From: JBAZTA01 sp964588175
Lineage (GTDB): Bacteria; Omnitrophota; Gorgyraeia; Gygaellales; Profunditerraquicolaceae
Assembly: GCA_964588175.1 (NCBI GenBank)
Contig: CAZPNW010000163.1
Coordinates: forward strand, 1 to 17,155
Reading direction: 5' to 3'
Length of the DNA stretch: 17,155 nucleotides
Part shown: piece after piece, positions 1 through 5,824 of the stretch
Layout of the letters: each line of letters opens with the position of its first letter
Numbering within the stretch: the stretch's first letter is position 1
The notes under the pieces: generated by a model
Told to the model about the DNA's origin: nothing
The model's input: the letters and a program-made list of their open reading frames with translations, nothing else
Database searches by the model: none
Made by a program: the position numbers and the translations under genes

Positions 1-668
1 AAGAGGATTGGCTGTTTTTGTTTGCGTTACTGATAGGCTTGAGCGCAGGCTTTTTGACGGCTACAAAGATCAACGGGGTGTTAAATATCTTCATTTTTCT
101 TGTCTGCTATGTATCTGTCCTGGTAAAGCAGGTAGTGTTCAAAGAGATCCAAAGAGCGATGATCCTGAAAAGCCTGCTCTATATAAGCATCGTTTTAATT
201 GCCAGTTTTTTTGCATTCGTGCTTTTTAATCCCGCGCTTTATGCAAACCCGGTGGAAGGCATTAAAAATATAATAATGTTGCGTTTTCATTGTTTAGCGT
301 CGCAAACCGTCAGTTTCCCTTCAGCTTTTCTGCCTACCATGCTCAGTCGGCTGAAATTTATCATCAAAATAATACATCCCTCGCTTGTCATAACAGCGCT
401 GTTTATTATCGGCCTGGCCGCTGTGGGGCGAAAGATAGCGCGCTCTTTCAAAAAAAACGGATCCCTGGGGATCGAGTATCTTCTCGGGACCGCTTTTTTA
501 GTTGAACTGGCATCTCTCTTGAAATACATGGAAGTATCTTTTTCGCGCTACGTGCTTGTTTTACTTCCTTATTTTTATTTAATTGCATGTTATGGGGCGG
601 CATGTTTAGTGAAAAAGATCCTGCACCTTTTAAAAATATCCCGGTTCAAGGCTTTATGCAGCAGATGA
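1..668 (+). CDS. C-terminal part of a multi-span membrane glycosyltransferase (GT39/ArnT-like), 5' truncated
   Basis: The reading frame is open to the left edge (frame of position 3), so only about the last 222 residues are present. The visible part has about five hydrophobic segments: LFALLIGLSAGFL, the stretch around NIFIFLVCYVSVLV, LLYISIVLIASFFAFVLF, LVITALFIIGLAAVG, and a C-terminal span preceded by SRYVLVLLPYF. The GLSAGFLTATKINGVL block and the late RY-x-LxLLP block resemble the membrane parts of GT39/PMT_2 or ArnT-type enzymes, which move sugars from polyprenyl-phosphate carriers onto lipids or proteins at the outer face of the inner membrane. The acceptor cannot be inferred and the catalytic N-terminal loop is outside the window. 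Another GT-C fold family is possible. An internal TTG at 18 is not a credible start because the frame continues upstream. Confidence 0.6.
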   Translation, partial: EDWLFLFALLIGLSAGFLTATKINGVLNIFIFLVCYVSVLVKQVVFKEIQRAMILKSLLYISIVLIASFFAFVLFNPALYANPVEGIKNIIMLRFHCLASQTVSFPSAFLPTMLSRLKFIIKIIHPSLVITALFIIGLAAVGRKIARSFKKNGSLGIEYLLGTAFLVELASLLKYMEVSFSRYVLVLLPYFYLIACYGAACLVKKILHLLKISRFKALCSR

Positions 669-669
669 T

Positions 670-694
670 CCGGCTGTCCCGGGTGAGGGACCGG
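670..694. terminator. weak hairpin between convergent genes
   Basis: GTCCC (676-680) pairs with GGGAC (687-691) around the loop GGGTGA, and an outer CCG/CGG pairing is possible with a small bulge. It lies in the 66-base gap between the stop at 668 and the stop of convergent comM at 735. Only a weak T-rich stretch (CTTTTAAAG) follows, so this is at best a modest terminator. Confidence 0.25.
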
Positions 695-734
695 TAGTAT
701 CTTTTAAAGGTGAGCTTTTGATAGGTGCCTGTCG

Positions 735-2261
735 TTATAGTTTCTGGTCAAGGCTGCGGTATTGTACGGCTTCGGCGATATGCTCGCCGCGTATCGTATC
801 AGAGCCGGCCAGATCCGCTATGGTGCGGCTGACGCGGATGACCTTATCATAGGCCCGCGCGGATAATCCCAGCTCGGTCATTGCCAGCCGGAGTATTTCT
901 TTGGCTTCATCTTCCAGTGTACAGTATTTTTTGATCAGCCTTGTGCTCATGCGGGCGTTATGAAAGATCCGGTCATGGCGTAAGCGTTCTCTTTGTATGG
1001 CGCGCGCTTTCTCAACGCGCGCTTTGATCACTGCTGAAGATTCGGCTTCTTTGGGGTCGGTCAATTCTTTATAGTGTATGGCGGGTATTTCAATATGGAT
1101 ATCGATCCTGTCCAGGAGGGGCCCGGATATTTTCCCCATGTAATGATCTATTTTTATGGAATTGCATTTGCAGGTTTTGTGAGGGTCGGTGTAATACCCG
1201 CAGGGGCAGGGGTTCATCGCGCAGGCAAGCATAAAAGATGCCGGGAAAACAAATGACCTGTTGACCCGTGATATGGAGATCGTCCCGTCTTCCAGAGGCT
1301 GGCGCAATGATTCGAGGCAATTCCGGTTAAACTCCGGCAATTCATCCAGGAATAATACGCCTTGATGCGCCAGGCTTATTTCGCCTGCCTGCGGAGTCGA
1401 TCCTCCGCCTACGAGGGCGGCCCCTGAGATAGTATGATGCGGCAGGCGGAAAGGCCGACGGGTAATGATGCCGTCTTTGATCGGCAGGATACCGGCTATA
1501 GAATGTATTTTAGTTATTTCTAAGGCTTCCGGGAGCGTCAAGTCGGGAATGATCGTCGGTATCCTTTGGGCAAGCATGGTCTTTCCGCTTCCCGGCGGGC
1601 CGATGAAAAGGATGTTGTGGCTTCCTGCGACCGCGACTTCAAGGGCGCGTTTGGCGAAATACTGCCCTTTAACTTCCGAGAAATCTTCCTGATAATGCGC
1701 CTGGCTTTGGAATATATCTTTAATATCGATCTTAAGCGGTTGGATCATTTCCGGATTGCTCAAGAATTCAACTGTTTCCCGTAATGTCCTTAAAGGATAA
1801 GCATTGATATCGGAGATCACCGCCGCTTCTTTTGCGTTCCAGCAGGGAAGAATGAGGTCTTTTATTTTAGTTCTTGCTAATGATATGCTGATAGGTAAGA
1901 TGCCCTTGGTCGGCCTGATAGACCCGTCTAAGGAAAGTTCTCCTAATACGCAAAATCTTTCCAGGTTCATGCTGTTAAGCTGTTCTGACGCAGCTAAGAT
2001 CCCTAAAGCGATCGCCAGGTCAAAGCCGGTTCCTTCTTTTTTGATGTCTGAAGGCGCCAGGCTTATGGTAATTCTCTCTGCCGGCCAGCTGAACCCGGAA
2101 TTTTTGATGGCTGATTTAACCCGTTCTTTGCTTTCTTTTACCGCTGTATCCGCTAACCCGACAATAGTCAATGCCGGGAGGCCGTTTGATATATCTATCT
2201 CTATATCAATAGGATAAGCCTCTAAACCCCATAAACTGAAGCTGAATATCTTTGCTACCAT
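735..2261 (-). CDS. comM: ComM/YifB family AAA+ ATPase (Mg-chelatase-like)
   Basis: The 508-residue protein starts MVAKIFSFSLWGLEAYP, the usual YifB/ComM opening, and has the family's usual length. An N-terminal Lon-protease-like S5 domain (about 1-165) is followed by the Mg-chelatase AAA+ core. That core has Walker A GPPGSGKT (221-228), Walker B VLFLDE (302-307) and the CAMNPCPCG block with a Cys pair repeated as CKC (Cys352, 354, 364, 366), then the Mg_chelatase_C domain. In naturally transformable bacteria ComM is a helicase that promotes branch migration during integration of incoming DNA, but the family is widespread and is not proof of competence. The start at 2261 is chosen because GGAG lies five bases upstream. 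The frame stays open to 2375, but that extension is repeat-derived sequence and does not match the family. The gene is convergent with the upstream glycosyltransferase and divergent from the coiled-coil gene. Confidence 0.93.
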   Translation of the reverse strand: MVAKIFSFSLWGLEAYPIDIEIDISNGLPALTIVGLADTAVKESKERVKSAIKNSGFSWPAERITISLAPSDIKKEGTGFDLAIALGILAASEQLNSMNLERFCVLGELSLDGSIRPTKGILPISISLARTKIKDLILPCWNAKEAAVISDINAYPLRTLRETVEFLSNPEMIQPLKIDIKDIFQSQAHYQEDFSEVKGQYFAKRALEVAVAGSHNILFIGPPGSGKTMLAQRIPTIIPDLTLPEALEITKIHSIAGILPIKDGIITRRPFRLPHHTISGAALVGGGSTPQAGEISLAHQGVLFLDELPEFNRNCLESLRQPLEDGTISISRVNRSFVFPASFMLACAMNPCPCGYYTDPHKTCKCNSIKIDHYMGKISGPLLDRIDIHIEIPAIHYKELTDPKEAESSAVIKARVEKARAIQRERLRHDRIFHNARMSTRLIKKYCTLEDEAKEILRLAMTELGLSARAYDKVIRVSRTIADLAGSDTIRGEHIAEAVQYRSLDQKL

Positions 2262-2297
2262 TTCGTCTCCATTGTTTAGTAATAGGTAATAGGTTAT

Positions 2298-2348
2298 CGG
2301 TGTTCGGTTTTCGGTGGTCGCTAACCGACCACCGACAACCGAGCACCG
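2298..2348. repeat. imperfect inverted repeat with 23-base arms
   Basis: The left arm (2298-2320, beginning CGGTGTTCGG and ending GGTGGTCG) pairs with the right arm (2326-2348, beginning CGACCACCG and ending GAGCACCG) around the five-base loop CTAAC. Only two of 23 positions deviate, one T·C mismatch and one G·T wobble. The arms are built from short repeats of CGGTG/CGGTT type, and the left flank is also repetitive (AATAGGTAATAGG). It sits 37 bases upstream of the comM start, so it would be transcribed in the comM leader unless the promoter lies inside it. It looks like a dispersed palindromic element, not a terminator, since no T-run follows. Confidence 0.75.
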
Positions 2349-2504
2349 AGCACCGAATGTAATATATCCCCTCACTACTAATAGACGTCTTAGAACTCCA
2401 AATCTAACAAAAATTTATTAAAAATCTTACTGAATGCTTGATTTATGAGTTAAGAGATCGTTTGCTTAAGAAAGCCTTTCTTCACTAAGAGATAGGGAAA
2501 AAAC

Positions 2505-2532
2505 TTGCTTTTTTCGGGGTCTGGTATATAAT
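2505..2532 (+). promoter_or_regulatory. sigma70-type promoter for the coiled-coil/DUF212 genes
   Basis: A perfect TATAAT -10 box (2527-2532) is preceded by TTGCTT (2505-2510) with a 16-base spacer. The -35 box is weak. Transcription would start near 2539, giving a leader of about 28 bases that contains the AAGGAG ribosome binding site at 2556-2561. Confidence 0.55.
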
Positions 2533-2566
2533 GTTAAAATCTGGTAAAAGCAGGTAAGGAGCTTCA

Positions 2567-3202
2567 ATGAAGCATTTGAAAGTTATTTTTGTTGCCTTTT
2601 TGATCGGCATAACCATATTTACTGTTTATATGTATATCGCTTCACTGCAGGAAAAATATGATATGGTGGCCACGCTTGAGAAAATGAAGGCTGAAGTCGT
2701 TTCTTTGAAGGATGAGAACCAGACATTGTTAGTTTCCCTGGGGAGCGAAAAAGCGCTCAATAATTCTTTGACCGCAGAAAATGCCGGGCTTAAAGAAGGC
2801 CTCAAAGCCAGTGAAGAGAAGCTTGCCAAGCTTGGGGAAGAGTTTCAGGCAGCGCTTAAAGATATAGAAGATCTTAATAATGAGGTTGTGGCCTTAAAAG
2901 CTGAAAATGTGTCTTTGGCAAGTCAAAAAGAAACACTGACTTTGCAAGTGGCTCAGGCTGCCCAGGAAAAAAAAGATCTGGAAGAGAAAATGAGTTCGGT
3001 CGTCGAACTCAAGCAGATGATCAGAGATTTGAAGAAGCATGTGCGTAAAACCAATAAAGAGGTTAAAACATTGGTTAAGATAGAAAAAGTAAAAGCAGCC
3101 CAACTGCGAGAGATGATAGGAAACGGCGGTTATATTATCAGGGACGGGAAGCCGACGTTTTATCCCCGGATCAAGATACAAGTCGAGCCGATCTCACAAT
3201 AA
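2567..3202 (+). CDS. membrane-anchored coiled-coil protein of unknown function
   Basis: This 211-residue protein has a short basic N-terminus (MKHLK), one hydrophobic segment at about 6-26, then a long heptad-rich region (about 28-170) dense in Glu, Lys, Leu and Ala with repeats of the K-A-E-N/A-E-N-A type. A short non-coiled tail (GGYIIRDGKPTFYPRIK) follows. The N-terminal segment can act as a signal anchor, placing the coil outside the inner membrane. The start is supported by AAGGAG five bases upstream and the promoter before it. It is probably cotranscribed with the DUF212 gene 10 bases downstream. I do not recognise a named family; general coiled-coil resemblance to cell-division or envelope scaffold proteins is not specific. 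Confidence 0.8.
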   Translation: MKHLKVIFVAFLIGITIFTVYMYIASLQEKYDMVATLEKMKAEVVSLKDENQTLLVSLGSEKALNNSLTAENAGLKEGLKASEEKLAKLGEEFQAALKDIEDLNNEVVALKAENVSLASQKETLTLQVAQAAQEKKDLEEKMSSVVELKQMIRDLKKHVRKTNKEVKTLVKIEKVKAAQLREMIGNGGYIIRDGKPTFYPRIKIQVEPISQ

Positions 3203-3212
3203 AACAAGGCGT

Positions 3213-3665
3213 ATGGACAATATTTTCACCCAGTTTTACCACAACAAGATCTTGATGGTCACTTTGTTGAGCTGGATAGCCGCTCAGACAGTCAAAGTAA
3301 TTATCGGTGTTATTAAAGAGAAAAAATTCGATTTTCGCTGGTTTATCGGCACGGGCGGGATGCCCTCCAGCCACACCGCCGGAGCTTCCTGTTTAGCAAC
3401 GGCGATCGGTTTGTCGAAAGGCTTTGACAGTATCGGTTTCGCGCTCGCCGCGTCATTTGCCATCGTGGTCATGTTCGACGCGCAGGGGGTCAGGCGTTCT
3501 GCCGGTAAACAGGCCCAGATCTTAAATAAGATAATGGAAGATATATATTGGCAAGGCAAGATCCAGGAAGGGCGGCTGCGGGAATTGGTCGGCCACACCC
3601 CTACTGAAGTTATCGGCGGGTTCTTGCTGGGAGTTGCTATAGCGATCACCGCGCAAATAGTTTAA
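3213..3665 (+). CDS. divergent PAP2 family protein (DUF212, YuiD-like)
   Basis: The 150-residue protein shows the DUF212 signature throughout: GGMPSSHTA (48-56), MFDAQGVRRSAGKQA (87-101) and ELVGHTPTEVIGG (124-136), with about four hydrophobic segments. The family is related to acid phosphatase/vanadium haloperoxidase (PAP2) membrane enzymes. The SSH of the phosphatase motif and a later His (GHTP) are kept, so a lipid-phosphate phosphatase role at the inner membrane is plausible, though family members are largely uncharacterised. The length is normal for the family. Its ATG is 10 bases after the upstream stop, with a weak AAGG before it, so it is probably translated from the same transcript as the coiled-coil gene. 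The hairpin array begins immediately downstream. Confidence 0.88.
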   Translation: MDNIFTQFYHNKILMVTLLSWIAAQTVKVIIGVIKEKKFDFRWFIGTGGMPSSHTAGASCLATAIGLSKGFDSIGFALAASFAIVVMFDAQGVRRSAGKQAQILNKIMEDIYWQGKIQEGRLRELVGHTPTEVIGGFLLGVAIAITAQIV

Positions 3666-3684
3666 GCGCTGTGGCGTGTTTCGC

Positions 3685-3704
3685 CTGCCTGACGGCAGTC
3701 AGGC
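3685..3704. repeat. class B palindrome, copy 1 (20 bases inside GTGTTTCGC|TTTCTGC)
   Basis: The bases CTGCCTGACGGCAGTCAGGC sit between GTGTTTCGC (3676-3684) and TTTCTGC (3705-3711), two words that are contiguous at 3941-3956 and 3987-4002. With the preceding bases it folds as GCCTGA/TCAGGC around the loop CGGCAG. Confidence 0.8.
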
Positions 3705-3716
3705 TTTCTGCTTCAC

Positions 3717-3785
3717 CCAACGCTTAAGAGCACCTTGGCTTATCGGACAGCCAAGTGCGCGCTTGCTGCGCAGGAATTGCGTTGG
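3717..3785 (+). repeat. class A hairpin split by an inserted hairpin pair
   Basis: CCAACGC (3717-3723) pairs with GCGTTGG (3779-3785). The loop starts TTAAGAG (3724-3730) and ends GAATT (3774-3778), which together equal the intact loop TTAAGAGGAATT of the copy at 3962-3987. The 43 bases between (3731-3773) hold a second class A hairpin (CTTGGCT/AGCCAAG, 3734-3740 and 3749-3755, loop TATCGGAC) and a small C-like hairpin (GCGC/GCGC, loop TTGCT, 3759-3771). Confidence 0.75.
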
Positions 3786-3786
3786 C

Positions 3787-3811
3787 ACTTGCCTTAATTG
3801 GATAGGCAAGT
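3787..3811 (+). repeat. class A hairpin
   Basis: ACTTGCCT (3787-3794) and AGGCAAGT (3804-3811) form a perfect 8-bp stem around the loop TAATTGGAT. It directly abuts the class C hairpin at 3812. Confidence 0.75.
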
Positions 3812-3830
3812 ACGCCGTTTTCTACGGCGT
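3812..3830 (+). repeat. class C hairpin
   Basis: ACGCCGT (3812-3818) and ACGGCGT (3824-3830) form a perfect 7-bp stem around the loop TTTCT, the same loop as in the hairpin at 3990-4006 but with an unrelated stem. Confidence 0.75.
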
Positions 3831-3837
3831 GTTTCGC

Positions 3838-3857
3838 CTGCCTACCGGCAGGTAGGC
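3838..3857. repeat. class B palindrome, copy 2 (same insertion point)
   Basis: The bases CTGCCTACCGGCAGGTAGGC lie between GTGTTTCGC (3829-3837) and TTTCTGC (3858-3864). Compared with copy 1, only positions 7-8 (GA to AC) and 15-16 (TC to GT) differ. These four changes are compensatory in the stem, and the loop CGGCAG is identical. Confidence 0.8.
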
Positions 3858-3870
3858 TTTCTGCGAACAC

Positions 3871-3895
3871 CCCACGCTTATTGGAATAGCGTGGG
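3871..3895 (+). repeat. class A hairpin
   Basis: CCCACGCT (3871-3878) and AGCGTGGG (3888-3895) form a perfect 8-bp stem around the loop TATTGGAAT. A degenerate C-like segment (GCGCCTTTCTG) follows at 3899-3909. Confidence 0.75.
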
Positions 3896-3916
3896 TATGC
3901 GCCTTTCTGTTTACAC

Positions 3917-3941
3917 CCGGCGCAGATTGGAATTGCGCCGG
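3917..3941 (+). repeat. class A hairpin
   Basis: CCGGCGCA (3917-3924) and TGCGCCGG (3934-3941) form a perfect 8-bp stem around the loop GATTGGAAT. Pairing continues outward as ACAC/GTGT if one C is bulged. Confidence 0.75.
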
Positions 3942-3961
3942 TGTTTCGCTTTCTGCTTCAC

Positions 3962-3987
3962 CCAACGCTTAAGAGGAATTGCGTTGG
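3962..3987 (+). repeat. class A hairpin, intact copy of the split hairpin
   Basis: CCAACGC (3962-3968) and GCGTTGG (3981-3987) pair around the loop TTAAGAGGAATT. With its left flank TTTCTGCTTCACCC it is an uninterrupted version of the sequence at 3705-3785. Confidence 0.75.
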
Positions 3988-3989
3988 TG

Positions 3990-4006
3990 TTTCGCTTTCT
4001 GCGAAA
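3990..4006 (+). repeat. class C hairpin adjoining the ribosome binding site of the L,D-transpeptidase gene
   Basis: TTTCGC (3990-3995) and GCGAAA (4001-4006) form a perfect 6-bp stem with the loop TTTCT. The right arm runs straight into AAAGGAG (4004-4010), so its last three bases are shared with the Shine-Dalgarno region. Folding could reduce ribosome access. Confidence 0.65.
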
Positions 4007-4016
4007 GGAGACTAGA

Positions 4017-4832
4017 GTGAGAAGAATTCTTGTGATCATAATCCCCCTGGTTTTAATTATAGCGGTGGTTTTCCTGGTGTTTAAAATGAGCTCGCGTAAC
4101 ATGCCTCAGCAGATGGGAGGGGCTGGAGGGTCTGTTTCATCGTTACTCGCTCAGGCAAAAGACTTTGAGGCTCAAGGGAAAATCCTTGAAGCTAAGAACG
4201 CATACGCGAAATTGACCAGTGAATTTTCCAGTTCACGCGATATGTCTTCCTGGCAGAAGAAGCTCGAAGAGCTCAATATTAAACTGCTTTTTTCTCCCAC
4301 GCTTGTACCATCGCGGGCGGCCATGTATGAGATAAAGCCGGGAGATGCCTTGATCAAGATCGCTAAGGAATTTAAAACAACGACCGAGTTGATCATGAAA
4401 AGCAATAATTTAACCAGTGATAAGATCATCCCCGGGAAAAAGTTAAGAGTATGGACAGCGCCGTTTACGATATTTGTCGATAAGTCCCAGAATGTGCTTT
4501 TGCTTAAAACAGAAGATGAGATCATTAAGTCTTATACTGTTTCTACCGGCCTGAATAATTCCACTCCCGTGGGGACGTTCAAGATCATCAATAAACTACC
4601 GAACCCGACATGGTTTAAGGCGGGAGCGGTGGTGGCCCCGGGGAGCTCCGAGAATGTCCTCGGTACCCGATGGCTTGGCTTTAATAACCCCGGTTATGGT
4701 ATCCACGGGACCGTTGAGCCGGAGAAGCTGGGGCAGCAGGTGACCCAGGGGTGCGTGCGGATGTTGAACGCGGATGTTGAAGAACTTTATACGATCGTGC
4801 CTGTGGATACTGAAGTAACTATTGTTGATTAA
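4017..4832 (+). CDS. LysM and L,D-transpeptidase (YkuD) domain protein, membrane anchored
   Basis: The 271-residue protein begins with a basic VRR and a hydrophobic anchor (about 4-23), then a 75-residue Gly/Ser and helical linker, a LysM peptidoglycan-binding domain (about 104-146, YEIKPGDALIKIAKEF to PGKKLRVW) and a YkuD catalytic domain (about 149-270). The catalytic signature is intact: His230 in GYGIHGT and Cys246 in QGCVRM. Family members cross-link peptidoglycan (3-3 links) or attach proteins to it in the periplasm. I chose the GTG at 4017 because GAAAGGAG ends six bases before it and the hydrophobic anchor follows at once. The frame is open back to 3798, but that part translates the hairpin repeats. 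The ribosome binding site abuts the last hairpin, so the array may affect its expression. Confidence 0.9.
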   Translation: MRRILVIIIPLVLIIAVVFLVFKMSSRNMPQQMGGAGGSVSSLLAQAKDFEAQGKILEAKNAYAKLTSEFSSSRDMSSWQKKLEELNIKLLFSPTLVPSRAAMYEIKPGDALIKIAKEFKTTTELIMKSNNLTSDKIIPGKKLRVWTAPFTIFVDKSQNVLLLKTEDEIIKSYTVSTGLNNSTPVGTFKIINKLPNPTWFKAGAVVAPGSSENVLGTRWLGFNNPGYGIHGTVEPEKLGQQVTQGCVRMLNADVEELYTIVPVDTEVTIVD

Positions 4833-4876
4833 TATCATGAGGGCATACCTGGATTGCCGTCTAACCTTATAATACA

Positions 4877-5824
4877 ATGACCCGACTGGATTTTGAAAAA
4901 CCGATCGTAGAACTTGAGAAAAAGATACAGGAATTAAAAAGTTTTGTTTCAGATAAAAAGATCGATCTCTCCTCTGAGGTAAAGCGTTTAGAAGAAAAAC
5001 TGGAATCGCTGCGCAAAGAAACCTACAGCCATTTGACTCCCTGGCAGAGGGTCCAGCTCGCCCGGCATCCTCACCGTCCGTATACGCTTGATTATATCGC
5101 TTTGATGATGACTGATTTTATCGAGCTGCATGGCGATAGAAGTTTCGCCGACGATAAAGCGCTGATCGGGGGTTTGGCGAAGATCAATAAACAGAAGGTC
5201 ATGGTCATGGGGCATCAAAAGGGCAGGGATACCAAAGAAAACTTGAAAAGGAATTTCGGGTGCGCTCATCCGGAAGGGTATCGCAAGGCGCTGCGTTTGA
5301 TGCAAATAGCGGATAAGTTTAATCTCCCTATTGTGGTCTTAGTCGATACTCCCGGGGCTTATCCGGGTATAGGCGCTGAAGAACGCGGCCAGGCGCAGGC
5401 TATCGCGCTTAACTTGCGGGAAATGACTTCGTTGGCAGTCCCTATTATCACTATTGTCATTGGGGAGGGAGGTTCCGGCGGCGCCTTAGGAGTGGGAGTC
5501 GCTGATAAGGTTTGTGTCCTGGAAAATGCCTATTATTCAGTCATTTCACCTGAGGGTTGCGCAGCTATTCTTTGGAAAAGCAGTTCAAAGGCTCCTGAGG
5601 CGGCGGCAGCGTTAAAATTGACAGGCGAAGACCTGTTGAAAATGGGTATTATCGATGAAGTGATCCCTGAGCCGCTGGGTGGGGCGCATCGTGACCCTCA
5701 AAAGATGGCAGCGGTCTTAAAAGAAAGAATTGAGAAGAATTTAAAAGAGCTTTTAAGCCTTAAGAAAGAAGAGCTGCTTAATCTGCGGTATCAGAAATTC
5801 AGGAAAATCGGTAGTTTCGGATGA
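4877..5824 (+). CDS. accA: acetyl-CoA carboxylase carboxyltransferase subunit alpha
   Basis: The 315-residue protein matches AccA in length and order. A helical N-terminus (about 6-50) precedes TPWQRVQLARHPHRPYTLDY (54-73), then ELHGDRSFADD, GHQKGRDTKEN, the VDTPGAYPGIGAEERGQ block (156-172), GEGGSGGALG (196-205) and PEGCAAILWK (225-234). AccA with AccD forms the carboxyltransferase half of acetyl-CoA carboxylase, moving the carboxyl group from carboxybiotin to acetyl-CoA to make malonyl-CoA for fatty-acid synthesis in the cytoplasm. AccD, AccB and AccC are not in this window. There is no clear Shine-Dalgarno before the ATG. A TATAAT at 4868-4873 lies too close to the start to serve as its promoter. 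The gene overlaps the next one by ATGA. Confidence 0.96.
   Translation: MTRLDFEKPIVELEKKIQELKSFVSDKKIDLSSEVKRLEEKLESLRKETYSHLTPWQRVQLARHPHRPYTLDYIALMMTDFIELHGDRSFADDKALIGGLAKINKQKVMVMGHQKGRDTKENLKRNFGCAHPEGYRKALRLMQIADKFNLPIVVLVDTPGAYPGIGAEERGQAQAIALNLREMTSLAVPIITIVIGEGGSGGALGVGVADKVCVLENAYYSVISPEGCAAILWKSSSKAPEAAAALKLTGEDLLKMGIIDEVIPEPLGGAHRDPQKMAAVLKERIEKNLKELLSLKKEELLNLRYQKFRKIGSFG

Larger units (their letters stand above)
2262..2566. other. divergent intergenic region between comM and the coiled-coil gene
   Basis: This 305-base spacer carries the comM ribosome binding site at its left end, a long inverted repeat (2298-2348) and a plus-strand promoter near the right end (2505-2532). Between about 2350 and 2500 I see only AT-rich sequence with a short AGAAAG-C-CTTTCT dyad (2469-2481). 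I could not identify a convincing minus-strand promoter for comM. No tRNA or small ORF is supported here. Confidence 0.6.
3676..4010 (+). repeat. nested array of hairpin repeats with constant loops and variable stems
   Basis: The whole spacer between the DUF212 and L,D-transpeptidase genes is made of short hairpins. Class A hairpins share a loop resembling TATTGGAAT (variants GATTGGAAT, TAATTGGAT, TATCGGAC, TTAAGAGGAATT) but have unrelated, fully paired stems. Class C hairpins share the loop TTTCT (variant TTGCT), again with different paired stems. A and C tend to alternate, giving an A-C double-hairpin unit of about 45-50 bases. The linker GTGTTTCGC+TTTCTGC occurs four times, twice interrupted by a 20-base palindrome (class B). 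One class A hairpin appears to be split by another A-C pair. The reading frame that crosses 3798-4016 is a by-product of this repeat and not a protein. Confidence 0.85.

Noticed and set aside
1804..2217. 137-residue open frame on the plus strand inside comM
   Set aside because: It is antisense to conserved ComM coding sequence and shows no family motif.
2262..2375. Longer comM start with 38 extra residues
   Set aside because: The extension covers the inverted repeat and does not fit the family N-terminus; the ATG at 2261 has GGAG five bases upstream.
3676..4010. CRISPR array or integron attC sites in the hairpin region
   Set aside because: Units are not identical repeats with unique equal spacers, and no cas genes are present. 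One arm (ACCCAAC) matches the attC RYYYAAC core, but the partner arm does not fit GTTRRRY and the other hairpins lack both.
3798..4016. N-terminal extension of the L,D-transpeptidase reading frame (73 more residues)
   Set aside because: It translates the hairpin repeats into Arg-rich nonsense. The hydrophobic anchor and a good ribosome binding site place the start at the GTG at 4017.
4868..4873. TATAAT as an accA promoter
   Set aside because: It ends three bases before the ATG, so transcription would start inside the gene, and there is no -35 box at proper spacing.
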